The notes under the pieces: model-generated
What the model was told of the DNA's origin: nothing
Database searches by the model: none
The model's input: the letters and a program-made list of their open reading frames with translations, nothing else
In this document: positions 1-6,148 of the stretch, piece after piece
Numbering within the stretch: the stretch's first letter is position 1
Layout of the letters: each line of letters opens with the position of its first letter
Assembly (NCBI GenBank): GCA_946611495.1
Contig: CAMODR010000087.1
Span: 1 to 6,148 of the forward strand
Direction of reading: 5' to 3'
Origin: an uncultured Methanobrevibacter sp.
GTDB lineage: Archaea > Methanobacteriota > Methanobacteria > Methanobacteriales > Methanobacteriaceae
Length of the DNA: 6,148 nucleotides
Made by a program: the position numbers and the translations under genes

Positions 1-2
1 TG

Positions 3-185
3 TTTTATACGAATTGTTTTAAAGTTCGTAACCTCTTGCCTGCATAATACTCGATGTTAATGTTGAGAAATTCAATAGCTACTTTTTTTGTTTTCATTTC
101 CTTAGATGATATTGACTTAACGGCAGTGATTTTGGAAATCAAATATGATTTTGGACTGAGATATATGAAGCGTTTCAGAATGTGA
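3..185 (+). other. Possible interrupted coding remnant (unidentified)
   Basis: This plus-strand frame runs from near the window edge to a TGA at 183-185, with one in-frame TAA at 45-47. After the TAA there is an ATG at 54 and 43 codons whose product contains the stretches NSIATFFVFISLDD and YDFGLRYMKRFRM. If the TAA is read as a lost tyrosine codon, the frame continues upstream through FKVRNLLPA. The ending with several basic and aromatic residues reminded me of transposase C-termini, but I cannot name a family. It overlaps the last bases of the minus-strand radical SAM remnant tail to tail. No Shine-Dalgarno site is evident before the ATG. It may simply be a chance open frame in AT-rich DNA. 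Confidence 0.2.
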
Positions 186-675
186 GTTTTGAATAGCTAA
201 TGGCATCTGTCTTTCTTTTTGCAGTTTTTGTTATTTCTTCATGATAGAAATAATTTACAACAATTGGAGGTTCATCAAAAGGTTGTATGATAGAGTCATT
301 ATCCCTAAGATACAGCAATCCTTGATTTTCGCAGTATTCCTTAATTTCATTATTCAGGCTCTTCCAATAGCTCCTATCTTTTTTATTATATGTCAAATCA
401 TATAATGGAAATAAATCAGGGTACTTTTCTTTAATATAATTTAAGATGGTTGATTTATACTCGCCCTTCAAGTTTAAATTTTCAAGCCAAATCAAATTGC
501 AATAATCTTTTGTCTTGTTAATAATGGATGGAACATTGGTAATTTCGGGAATCGCAATAATTTTAATATTTATATCAAACTTATATGCATTCCTAATTGG
601 AATCTTGATTATAACTGTTGGCAGTTTTGAAATTTTAGTAATGAAATATAAAAAAAATTTAAGTGAATGAAAGAT
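175..675 (-). pseudogene. C-terminal remnant of an SPL-like radical SAM protein
   Basis: The minus frame is open from 675 down to a TGA at 175-177. The product is recognisable as the C-terminal part of radical SAM proteins related to spore photoproduct lyase: IPEITNVPSIINKTKDY matches the segment following the barrel, WLENLNLKGEYK is the conserved ENLNLRGxYK motif, and KKDRSYWKSLNNEI and PPIVVNYFYHEE are the usual distal motifs. Resemblance is convincing from about 595 downward and unclear above that. The radical SAM core with its CxxxCxxC cluster-binding motif is absent, because the next gene (phoU) ends at 708. No ATG opens the frame; the only simple start is TTG at 495, which would give 106 residues with no obvious Shine-Dalgarno site and would leave out part of the conserved region. 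The operon terminator candidate also falls inside the upstream part. I therefore read it as a truncated gene rather than a small functional protein. That the parent was radical SAM/SPL is family recognition; the loss of activity is inferred from the missing core. Confidence 0.68.
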
Positions 676-686
676 TTATACTCACT
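651..686 (-). terminator. Probable oligo-T terminator of the pst-phoU operon
   Basis: On the minus strand, 22 bases beyond the phoU stop codon, a weak 5-bp inverted repeat (AGTGA/TCACT, arms 682-686 and 662-666) is followed by a run of seven T (657-651). Archaeal RNA polymerase terminates at oligo-T tracts, with or without a hairpin, so this is a sensible 3' end for the operon. The hairpin itself is short and may be chance. Confidence 0.5.
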
Positions 687-707
687 AGAAATAAAATTAT
701 TCAAAAT

Positions 708-1379
708 TCAATCATCAATACTTGGTCTTCTCAATGTTAACATGAATATTGTTCTAGATCCTATGCTAACTGATTTATCTGCAATTCTCTCAAAGTATCT
801 GGCCAGAAAAATAACATCAACAAAATAGGGAATCAACTCATTATTTTTAATCATATTTTCGGTAACTTCATTTAAAATTGAGTCATACTTCTCATCGATT
901 CTATCATCATCAATAGGTAATTCTTTTGCTTTATCCAAATCCTGATTTGAAAATACAAAGAACGATTTTTTTAATATAATCAAGGTATAATCTCCCATAC
1001 ACTCCAATTCTTTAAGAATTTTTTCAGGAATGTCTGCACATTGAATGTTTTTAATTAATTTAGCAATTTTTAAACATAAATGAGAAATTCTTTTAAAATG
1101 GCTTATTACCCGAAGTGTTGATTCGATAAACATCAAATCCTTAGCTAAAGGCTGTTCTGTAGCCATGAATTTAATACATTCTCTTTCTAAATCAATTGTT
1201 TTAATATCTATTGTAGTAGAACATTCTTCAATATTTTCAAAATCTGTTTCATCATAGTTTTCAAGCAATCTGACAACAGTTCCAGTTAATTTAATGGTTA
1301 AATTTCCTAATTCTTCATAACCTTCTTTAATATTGTTAATTCTATTTTGAAATGTGATGCTTGGAGATTTTTCATTCAT
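708..1379 (-). CDS. phoU: Phosphate transport accessory/regulatory protein PhoU
   Basis: The product has 223 residues, the usual length for a PhoU with two repeated three-helix bundles. PhoU is a cytoplasmic, mostly helical protein that binds metal clusters, restrains the Pst transporter and, in bacteria, passes phosphate status to PhoR; no PhoR or PhoB is visible here. The first repeat carries the typical TEQPLAKDL segment (residues 74-82; family pattern RQPvAxDLR). The second carries FERIADK (196-202), the metal-binding ERxxD motif. In the first repeat the equivalent position reads KRISH (96-100), so the acidic ligands are missing there. The start is fixed by AAGGAGGT six bases before the ATG. 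It is the last gene of the operon, 25 bases behind pstB. Assignment rests on motifs, length and context, and is firm. Confidence 0.93.
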   Translation of the reverse strand: MNEKSPSITFQNRINNIKEGYEELGNLTIKLTGTVVRLLENYDETDFENIEECSTTIDIKTIDLERECIKFMATEQPLAKDLMFIESTLRVISHFKRISHLCLKIAKLIKNIQCADIPEKILKELECMGDYTLIILKKSFFVFSNQDLDKAKELPIDDDRIDEKYDSILNEVTENMIKNNELIPYFVDVIFLARYFERIADKSVSIGSRTIFMLTLRRPSIDD

Positions 1380-1404
1380 TATTATACCTCCTTAATTTAA
1401 TTTA

Positions 1405-2157
1405 TTATCCGAACCTTCCGGTTATATATTCTTCTGTTTTTTGTTCTTTTGGACTTACAAATATCTGTTCTGTCCTTCCACTTTCAATAATCTCTCCATT
1501 TAAGAAAAAGGAAGTGTAATCTGAAACTCTTGATGCCTGTTGCATATTATGCGTTACAATAATGATTGTATAACCTTTTTTAAGTTCATGAATCAAATCC
1601 TCAATTTTTAATGTTGAAATTGGATCTAGAGCAGAACAGGGTTCATCCATTAAAATAACTTCAGGATTATTGGCTATCGTCCTTGCAATACATAATCTTT
1701 GTTGTTGACCTCCAGATAATCCCATTGCGGATTTATCAAGTTTATCTTTAACTTCATCCCAAATTGCTGCTGATTTTAAACTTTCCTCAACTCTTTGTTT
1801 TATAAAATCTTCATCTTCTTCTCCATGAATTCTTAAACCATAAGCTACATTTTCAAAAATGGATTTTGGAAAAGGATTGGGTTTTTGAAAAACCATTCCT
1901 ACTTTTCTTCTCAAATCCACAACATCCATTTCAGGAGCATAAACATCTTCATCATCAAGAAGGAGAGTTCCATCACATTTAAATGCCGGTATTAAATCAT
2001 TCATCCTATTAATTGACCTTAAAAAAGTTGATTTGCCACAACCTGATGGACCGATTAATGCAGTGACTGTGTTTTCAGCTACTTTAAAATTTATGTCTTT
2101 AAGAATATGAGCATCTCCGAAATAAGTATTTAAATGCTCAACAGTAATTTTTTCCAT
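1405..2157 (-). CDS. pstB: Phosphate ABC transporter ATP-binding protein PstB
   Basis: This 250-residue protein is the cytoplasmic ATPase subunit that dimerises below PstC/PstA and powers phosphate import. All ABC motifs are intact: Walker [10 protein letters not shown] (36-44), Q-loop VFQKPNPFP (Q91), signature LSGGQ (147-151), Walker B VILMDEP (167-173), D-loop SALD (175-178) and the switch histidine in VTHNM (H203). The [18 protein letters not shown] stretch after the Q-loop is diagnostic for PstB among ABC ATPases, as is the INRMNDLIP segment after Walker A. The length is normal. A Shine-Dalgarno site (AAGGAGAT) lies just before the ATG. It starts 21 bases after pstA and is followed by phoU. 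No anomaly is seen. Confidence 0.97.
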   Translation of the reverse strand: MEKITVEHLNTYFGDAHILKDINFKVAENTVTALIGPSGCGKSTFLRSINRMNDLIPAFKCDGTLLLDDEDVYAPEMDVVDLRRKVGMVFQKPNPFPKSIFENVAYGLRIHGEEDEDFIKQRVEESLKSAAIWDEVKDKLDKSAMGLSGGQQQRLCIARTIANNPEVILMDEPCSALDPISTLKIEDLIHELKKGYTIIIVTHNMQQASRVSDYTSFFLNGEIIESGRTEQIFVSPKEQKTEEYITGRFG

Positions 2158-2178
2158 AATTAAATCTCCTTACTTTAT

Positions 2179-3030
2179 TTATTTTCCCATCATTTTATTT
2201 TGATATCTTTCTGTGAAATAATTAGTTAAAAATGTAATAATCAATACAATAATCACTAGAACGGCTGCAGTTCCAAAGGCATTAGGTAAAGAAATGCCTT
2301 CAGTTGCTAAAATATACAAATGAAGCGGCAATGGCCTACCCGGATCGAGTATTGAAATTGGCATGGTAATGGATGAGCCTACAGCATACATTACAGCGGC
2401 TGCTTCAGAAATTGCTCTTGTCATTCCCAATATAATTCCAGTGACAATTCCGGAAAGTGCTGCAGGCAGGACAACTTTATAAATGGTCTGCCATTTTGTA
2501 GCGCCCAATCCATAACTTCCTTCTGCATATATGCTTGGCACTGAGCGTATAGATACTTCTGAAACTTGAAATATTGTTGGAATCCCCATAATAGCTAAAA
2601 CTAAACTGGCTGAAAATATGGACCATCCCAAATTTAAAAATATGACAAAAAAAGATAATCCAAACAAACCATACACTATTGAAGGAATTGAAGCTAATAT
2701 TTCGGCTCCAAAACGTATTATCCTAGTTAATTTTCCATCATTTGCATATTCCGCCATATAAATAGCAGCACCTACTCCCAATGGAGTGGATATTAAAACT
2801 GAAAGCAAAGTTACATATAAACTTGATATGATTATTGGAAATATTCCGCCTGATGCACCCTGATTTTCAACTTGACCGAAAATAAATTCTAAATTTATTA
2901 CCGGAAGGCCCTTAATTAAAATATATGCTAAAATAATTACCAGAATTGTTAAGGTAATAATTCCTGAAAGTAGAAATATTGAATTCATTATTTTTTGAGA
3001 AATTTTTGCAGATATAAAATTAAAATTCAT
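2179..3030 (-). CDS. pstA: Phosphate ABC transporter permease PstA
   Basis: The product is a 283-residue integral membrane protein of about six transmembrane segments (first at about 15-39, others from about 64 onward). It is one of the two channel-forming permeases of the Pst transporter. The cytoplasmic EAA-type loop that docks on PstB is seen as [20 protein letters not shown] (170-189). The PstA/PstC-type segments [27 protein letters not shown] (about 70-96) and [15 protein letters not shown] (111-125) are also present. It is called PstA rather than PstC because it sits directly before pstB, and because of the [12 protein letters not shown] stretch after the EAA loop. AAAGGAGGT lies seven bases before the ATG. 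A second ATG nearby, within the spacer, is out of frame. It follows pstC by 21 bases. Confidence 0.95.
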   Translation of the reverse strand: MNFNFISAKISQKIMNSIFLLSGIITLTILVIILAYILIKGLPVINLEFIFGQVENQGASGGIFPIIISSLYVTLLSVLISTPLGVGAAIYMAEYANDGKLTRIIRFGAEILASIPSIVYGLFGLSFFVIFLNLGWSIFSASLVLAIMGIPTIFQVSEVSIRSVPSIYAEGSYGLGATKWQTIYKVVLPAALSGIVTGIILGMTRAISEAAAVMYAVGSSITMPISILDPGRPLPLHLYILATEGISLPNAFGTAAVLVIIVLIITFLTNYFTERYQNKMMGK

Positions 3031-3051
3031 TTTTCATACCTCCTTTTGTAT

Positions 3052-3927
3052 TCATAATGTTCCTCCACCAATATCCATACTGTATTTCCTTTGAATATGA
3101 TTTGCAATAATTAACAATGAAATAATTACTATAAACAGCACGACTGCAGTAGCAAATAAAGCATTATAATGAATGCCGATTGCATAATTCATTTCCAATG
3201 CGATATTTGAGGTCAAAGTTCTAGCAGGACTTAAAATCGATGCTGGTATTTTTGCAACATTGCCTATGACCATTAGTACAGCCAATGTTTCACCCACAGC
3301 CCTGCCCATTCCTAAAATAATTGAGGTAATAATGCCCGGCAGTGCTGATGGAAAAACAACTCTACGAATTGTTTGCCAGTTTGTTGCTCCTAAACCTAAA
3401 GATGCTTCTTTGTAGTCCTGCGGAACTGCTCTTAATGAATCATAAGAAACCGAAATTATAGTCGGCAAAATCATGATGGACAATATGATTGCTGCAGTAA
3501 GTATGCCGAAGCCAGTTCCCCCAAATTGAGATCTTATAAATGGGACTAATAAAATTAGACCAAAAAATCCAAAAACAACAGAAGGGATTCCAGATAATGT
3601 TTGAATAACGGGTTTTAAAAACTTTCTAACTTTACTGCTTGCAACTTCTGCCATAAATATTGCGCATGAAAGAGATAAAGGAACTGACATTAAAAGTGCA
3701 ATGAATGTAACATATAATGATCCAATTATCATTGCAAATACACCAAATTGCCCTTCATTTGGCGCCCAGATATTTCCAAATAAAAATTGGGCGATTCCAT
3801 ATTCCTGTATTGCAGGGAAAGCCTCGATAAATATAAAACTTATTATAAGTAAAATCACCAAACAAGAGAATAATGCAATAATAAACAATGATTTCTCCAT
3901 TATTGTTTCAGATGTAAGTTTAGACAT
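3052..3927 (-). CDS. pstC: Phosphate ABC transporter permease PstC
   Basis: This 291-residue membrane protein is the partner permease of PstA. From the chosen start, TM1 lies at about 13-34. It is followed by the PstC-type periplasmic segment with [11 protein letters not shown] (54-64), the [17 protein letters not shown] region (70-86), [14 protein letters not shown] (111-124) and the EAA-type loop [20 protein letters not shown] (174-193). [16 protein letters not shown] then follows, where PstA has ISEAAAVM. The ATG at 3927 is preferred over an in-frame ATG at 3990: GGAGGG stands seven bases before 3927, and the extra 21 residues of the longer form are an unusual hydrophobic stretch encoded by the T-rich spacer. 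It lies about 95 bases behind pstS and 21 before pstA. Confidence 0.95.
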   Translation of the reverse strand: MSKLTSETIMEKSLFIIALFSCLVILLIISFIFIEAFPAIQEYGIAQFLFGNIWAPNEGQFGVFAMIIGSLYVTFIALLMSVPLSLSCAIFMAEVASSKVRKFLKPVIQTLSGIPSVVFGFFGLILLVPFIRSQFGGTGFGILTAAIILSIMILPTIISVSYDSLRAVPQDYKEASLGLGATNWQTIRRVVFPSALPGIITSIILGMGRAVGETLAVLMVIGNVAKIPASILSPARTLTSNIALEMNYAIGIHYNALFATAVVLFIVIISLLIIANHIQRKYSMDIGGGTL

Positions 3928-4022
3928 GTTAAATCCCTCCAGTATAAAAAAATTAAGAATAAAAAATATAATGAAAACATTAGTTATCATATTTATTTTT
4001 TAAATTCCTGTTGTCGGGTTAT
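3928..4022 (-). other. T-rich spacer between pstS and pstC
   Basis: This 95-base gap is the only long one inside the operon. On the minus strand it carries a run of six T (3966-3961) and a run of seven T (3952-3946) before the pstC Shine-Dalgarno site. Oligo-T tracts cause archaeal termination, so part of the transcripts may end here, which would give more pstS than permease mRNA. That role is inference. No clear hairpin or separate promoter is seen. Confidence 0.35.
3935..3940 (-). promoter_or_regulatory. Shine-Dalgarno site that sets the pstC start
   Basis: GGAGGG on the minus strand lies seven bases before the ATG at 3927. The upstream in-frame ATG at 3990 has only AT-rich sequence before it. 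This site therefore decides between the two possible pstC starts. Confidence 0.85.
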
Positions 4023-4838
4023 TTATTTTGATTTGATAATTTTTTCTCCTTTTAAAACATTATCTGCTTCAGTGCTATTTATCCAGTCGATAAAGTCTTT
4101 TAAATCACCTGATGGTTCTCCTTTAACAAGGAATAAAAATGGTCTTTTTAATTCATAAGAACCGTCTGCGATACTTTCAGTGCTTGGAGCTACTCCTTCG
4201 ATACTTAAAGATTTCACATCATCAGACATGTGTGCGAATGAAACAAAACCAATAGCGTTTTCATCTTGTTTGACAGATTGTTTTACAGCTTCAGTTGAAC
4301 TTTGAACAATGGCATCACTTTTGATTTTTGTATTTCCCATTACAATACTTTTAAATGCATCTAAAGTACCTGATCCCTCTTCACGGACTATAACATGGAT
4401 TTTACCATCATTTCCACCAACTTCTTTCCAGTTGGTGATTTTTCCGGAAAATATGTCTTTTAATTGGGTACTAGTTAAATCTGATACATCATTATTTCTG
4501 TTAACAGCTAATACAATTCCATCCTGACCAAGTTCATATTCTTTTAATCCTTCTTTTTCATTATCGTCCAATTCTTTTGAACTTGTACCAATTTCTGCGC
4601 TTCCTTCATGGACACTTTTAATGCCTACGCTAGATCCTCCACCTTGAACATTAATGTTTGCATTGGGGTGAGTAATTTTATATTCTTCTACTAGTTTTTC
4701 AGCTACCGGTTGTACAGATGTGGAACCTACTATATCAATTCTTTCGGAGCTTCCAAATCCTGAAAATAGTAAAATTCCACTCATAATGATTAACACGGTT
4801 GCAATAACAATAACTGCAATTCTATGGTTCTTTTTCAT
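4023..4838 (-). CDS. pstS: Phosphate-binding protein PstS
   Basis: The 271-residue product is the extracytoplasmic phosphate receptor of the Pst transporter. A basic start (MKKNHR) is followed by a hydrophobic segment at about 7-28, a signal or membrane anchor. The protein contains no cysteine, so there is no lipobox, and it is probably held by an uncleaved N-terminal helix. The PBP-type phosphate-binding motifs are in order: GSTSVQP (38-44), [10 protein letters not shown] (66-75), EIGTSSKEL (82-90), [17 protein letters not shown] (126-142) and the REEGSGT loop (152-158). GSTS and GSGT are the classic phosphate-contacting loops. The length fits the shorter archaeal and Gram-positive PstS proteins. 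GAGG lies about eight bases before the ATG, a weaker site than those of the other pst genes. It is the first gene of the operon, behind a candidate promoter and a perfect inverted repeat. Confidence 0.96.
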   Translation of the reverse strand: MKKNHRIAVIVIATVLIIMSGILLFSGFGSSERIDIVGSTSVQPVAEKLVEEYKITHPNANINVQGGGSSVGIKSVHEGSAEIGTSSKELDDNEKEGLKEYELGQDGIVLAVNRNNDVSDLTSTQLKDIFSGKITNWKEVGGNDGKIHVIVREEGSGTLDAFKSIVMGNTKIKSDAIVQSSTEAVKQSVKQDENAIGFVSFAHMSDDVKSLSIEGVAPSTESIADGSYELKRPFLFLVKGEPSGDLKDFIDWINSTEADNVLKGEKIIKSK

Positions 4839-4866
4839 TTATTTTGCCTCTTTGTAATTGATTAAA

Positions 4867-4890
4867 TGTAGGATCTGATTTTCTCCTACA
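4867..4890 (-). promoter_or_regulatory. Perfect inverted repeat before pstS: candidate operator or leader hairpin
   Basis: The arms TGTAGGA (4867-4873) and TCCTACA (4884-4890) match perfectly over 7 bp around a 10-base centre, and lie 28 bases upstream of the pstS ATG. The spacing of the arm centres, 17 bases, is not far from that of many dimeric DNA-binding regulators. If the TATA-like box at 4919-4912 is used, transcription would begin at about 4890, so a protein bound here would cover the start site and act as a repressor. If transcribed, it could also form an RNA hairpin before the ribosome site. The repeat is seen directly; its function is inferred. Confidence 0.55.
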
Positions 4891-4911
4891 ATTTGAAAGT
4901 CTTTTTTTACA

Positions 4912-4919
4912 TTATTTAA
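4912..4919 (-). promoter_or_regulatory. Candidate TATA box of the pst operon
   Basis: TTAAATAA on the minus strand fits a degenerate archaeal TATA box, about 80 bases before the pstS ATG. A start site about 25 bases downstream would fall at the right edge of the inverted repeat at 4867-4890. Other AT-rich boxes nearby (for example TTTATTAT around 4964) are possible alternatives, so the choice is uncertain. Confidence 0.35.
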
Positions 4920-4981
4920 GTGTTACTATTTAGTGAAATAAAATTCCTATAATGTGAATAATAAATGATGGGGCATTTAAT

Positions 4982-5007
4982 AAAAAAATAAAAAAATACC
5001 TAAAAAA
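4982..5007 (-). terminator. Oligo-T tracts, possible terminator of the upstream transcript
   Basis: On the minus strand there are runs of six, seven and seven T (5007-5002, 4996-4990, 4988-4982) within 26 bases. They lie after the DUF3100-type genes and before the pst promoter candidate, so they would separate the two transcripts. The distance from the last stop codon (about 310 bases) is long, and the AT-rich background makes such runs less telling. Confidence 0.4.
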
Positions 5008-5178
5008 CGAACAGATTTTTTGCTGAAGAAAAAATAAGCATCATTTGAAAAGTAACTTCGCGGTAATTTTCTTTTTTCCAAAATTAACATGATTTGTAAT
5101 TTATCAATTGTATACTCAACATGAATGTGAACATTAAATTTCCCAGGTATTCTGCGATATTAATTAACCTGAACAATT

Positions 5179-5277
5179 TCAGCTTATGATGGATGACTCC
5201 TCAATGCTAACAGCAAAATGGATGATGATACCAAACATCACAATCCAAAGCCAATTGAGTTTTAGAGTTGTTTTCAT
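5179..5277 (-). CDS. Doubtful 32-residue hydrophobic peptide
   Basis: An ATG at 5277 opens 32 codons ending in TGA at 5179-5181. The product begins MKTTLKLNWLW, has a single hydrophobic stretch (about residues 9-25, with IVMFGIIIHFAV) and ends in an acidic/serine tail. That is the layout of a small single-pass membrane protein. It lies 38 bases behind the frameshifted membrane gene, on the same strand. There is no clear Shine-Dalgarno site; the upstream sequence is T-rich. I do not recognise it, and a chance ORF is as likely as a real one. Confidence 0.22.
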   Translation of the reverse strand: MKTTLKLNWLWIVMFGIIIHFAVSIEESSIIS

Positions 5278-5315
5278 ATATTAAAAATGAATGCCAGACT
5301 GAAACACACCGCTCA

Positions 5316-5779
5316 CTAAACTAACATATCTACCATTGCATATCCCATATAAGAAGATAAAATAACTAATATTGTAAATATAATCACGCGCAATCTGTCT
5401 TCTTTAAACTCAGTTTCATTTCCGATCAGGCCAATTCCAACATACCCTATAAAAACTGTACCTATTGATAAAATTTCAATTTGAGACACATAATATAAAA
5501 CAAAATGTGAAGTAGGCATTGCGGGAAATGCTACAATAATGCCTATTATAATAATAAAGATAATTGATGGAATTTTAATTGGTAATTTTCGTTCTAAAAA
5601 AACGCTTAAAAGGACAATAGATGATAAAATCACTATTCCACCTAAAGAATCTGATATGGATGTTTATAACCCGCACAATTACCAATTACTGTGATAATTG
5701 AAAATATGGTTAAAAGCAAAATCCAATTTAAAATGCCCTCTGATGTCATTTCAGTTATTTCATCGATTAAATCAGACAT
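5316..5779 (-). pseudogene. Frameshifted membrane protein gene, partner of the DUF3100-type gene
   Basis: An ATG at 5779, directly after the stop of the previous gene (TGA-ATG) and behind a GAGG inside that gene, opens a frame giving MSDLIDEITEM, a hydrophobic helix (about 16-33) and GNCAGYK. It then reads four to seven out-of-register residues into a TAG. From the same point, the frame one base back continues as TSISDSLGGIVILSSIV and on through KLPIKIPS and several membrane helices to the TAG at 5316-5318. One extra A in the AAA run (plus-strand TTT at 5663-5665) would join the two into 154 residues with about four or five transmembrane segments. The joined GN-x-x-GYK-hydrophobic order resembles what I recall of DUF3100-associated membrane proteins. 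Function is unknown. The downstream part alone could start at GTG 5633, which has AGGTGG before it, but this would lose the first helix. The break may be a real mutation or a sequence error. Confidence 0.65.
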
Positions 5780-6148
5780 TCATTCTTCCTCATTTTTGGT
5801 TATATCTTTTCTTCCGATTTTTGGTTCTAAAATTGTATATAATTTTTCAGTGAATGGCAGAGCCAAAAACATGACGATATATATTCCCGCAGAAAAGGAC
5901 AACAAATTACTGAATCCTGCAAATGCTTCAATTTGAGTTTCTAAACCGGGAAATGCCGCAAGTGTGGGTCCAAGAGAAGCAGCATTCATACTTGCACTGC
6001 CTACTCCACTTGCCATTGCAAATGCAAAAGGATGTAATGGTAGAATTGAAACACTAATACTTGTTAAAAAACTAATGAATACAGTTCCAATTATTGTTCC
6101 GACTATGAATAGTGCAAATATCCCTCTTGCTTCAGGAGAATTAAATCC
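5780..6148 (-). CDS. DUF3100-like integral membrane protein, 3' part (5' end outside the window)
   Basis: The frame is open from the window edge (GFNSPEARGIFALFIVG...) to TGA at 5780-5782, giving 122 residues; the true start lies beyond 6148. An ATG at 6016 is internal, since the residues before it are clearly membrane-protein coding. Visible are a transmembrane segment (FALFIVGTIIGTVFISFL), a conserved-looking glycine/serine motif MASGVGSASMNAASLG, a second membrane segment (about SAGIYIVMFLALPF) and a short charged tail (KIGRKDITKNEEE). The PEARG start and GVGSASM motif are as I recall for the DUF3100 family of multi-pass membrane proteins, whose function is unknown; a transport role is only a guess. 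The stop codon abuts the ATG of the next gene, so the two are surely cotranscribed and probably coupled in translation. Confidence 0.7.
   Translation of the reverse strand, partial: GFNSPEARGIFALFIVGTIIGTVFISFLTSISVSILPLHPFAFAMASGVGSASMNAASLGPTLAAFPGLETQIEAFAGFSNLLSFSAGIYIVMFLALPFTEKLYTILEPKIGRKDITKNEEE

Larger units (their letters stand above)
4839..5315. other. Intergenic region between the DUF3100-type genes and pstS
   Basis: These 477 bases hold no convincing gene. From right to left on the minus strand there is a doubtful 32-codon ORF (5277-5179) and an AT-rich stretch (about 5041-5178) in which I see nothing definite. Oligo-T tracts follow (5007-4982), then a weak 6-bp inverted repeat (TAAATG/CATTTA, 4962-4967 and 4974-4979), a TATA-like box (4919-4912) and a perfect 7-bp inverted repeat (4867-4890), just before the pstS start. 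Confidence 0.6.

Noticed and set aside
3928..3990. N-terminal extension of PstC by 21 residues from ATG 3990
   Set aside because: A strong GGAGGG site precedes ATG 3927, and the extension is just the translation of T-rich spacer.
3701..4003. Plus-strand open frame of 100 codons
   Set aside because: It lies opposite the start of pstC and its spacer; the product has no recognisable motif, and the minus-strand pstC is certain.
4309..4527. Plus-strand open frame of 72 codons
   Set aside because: It lies entirely opposite pstS, with no motif and no ribosome-binding site; a shadow frame.
4962..4979. Short inverted repeat TAAATG/CATTTA upstream of the pst promoter candidate
   Set aside because: Six AT-rich base pairs are expected by chance in such sequence; no position or sequence argument supports a function.
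5185..5283. Plus-strand 32-codon frame opposite the small hydrophobic ORF
   Set aside because: It has no ribosome-binding site, and its composition looks like an antisense shadow (many methionine codons from ATGATG repeats).
5655..5675. Programmed -1 frameshifting as the explanation for the split membrane gene
   Set aside because: The sequence GGT TAT AAA CAT does not form a standard slippery heptamer and no downstream structure is evident; a mutation or sequence error is simpler.
5691..5936. Plus-strand open frame of 81 codons
   Set aside because: It lies opposite the two membrane protein genes, which show clear helices and conserved-looking motifs on the minus strand.
1..6148. CRISPR array, tRNA, rRNA or intact insertion sequence
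   Set aside because: I saw no regularly spaced repeats, no tRNA cloverleaf pattern and no transposase with terminal repeats on reading both strands.

Overview
The window is AT-rich and encodes its convincing genes on the minus strand. It most likely comes from a methanogenic archaeon of the Methanobacteriales (Methanobrevibacter-like). This is inferred from the base composition, the style of the proteins (a PstS with an N-terminal membrane anchor and no lipobox cysteine, a DUF3100-type membrane protein, an SPL-type radical SAM remnant), strong Shine-Dalgarno sites, and oligo-T tracts where terminators are expected. No rRNA or marker gene is present to prove the taxon.

The core (about 708 to 4838) is a complete high-affinity phosphate uptake operon, read leftward in the order pstS-pstC-pstA-pstB-phoU. 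PstS captures phosphate outside the membrane, PstC and PstA form the channel, PstB is the ATPase that drives it, and PhoU is the accessory/regulatory protein. The last four genes are 21 to 25 bases apart, each behind a strong Shine-Dalgarno site. pstS is separated from pstC by a T-rich gap of about 95 bases, if pstC starts at 3927 as its Shine-Dalgarno site suggests. Upstream of pstS a TATA-like box is followed, at about the expected transcription start, by a perfect 7-base inverted repeat (TGTAGGA-N10-TCCTACA) that is a good operator or leader-hairpin candidate.

To the right (5316 to 6148) are the 3' part of a DUF3100-like membrane protein gene, cut by the window edge, and a second membrane protein gene that begins immediately at its stop codon. 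The second gene is broken by a one-base frameshift near 5663-5665; restoring one base gives a continuous 154-residue membrane protein. The 477-base gap to pstS holds a doubtful 32-codon ORF, oligo-T tracts that could end the DUF3100 transcript, and the pst control region.

To the left (1 to 707), behind the operon's probable oligo-T terminator, lies the C-terminal part of an SPL-like radical SAM protein without its catalytic core, so probably a gene remnant. A weak, interrupted plus-strand reading frame at 3-185 may be another remnant.

I do not see a new multi-gene system here. The window is a standard Pst transporter flanked by decaying or broken accessory genes, and the points worth a second look are the candidate operator, the frameshift, the truncated radical SAM gene and the altered first metal-binding motif of PhoU.
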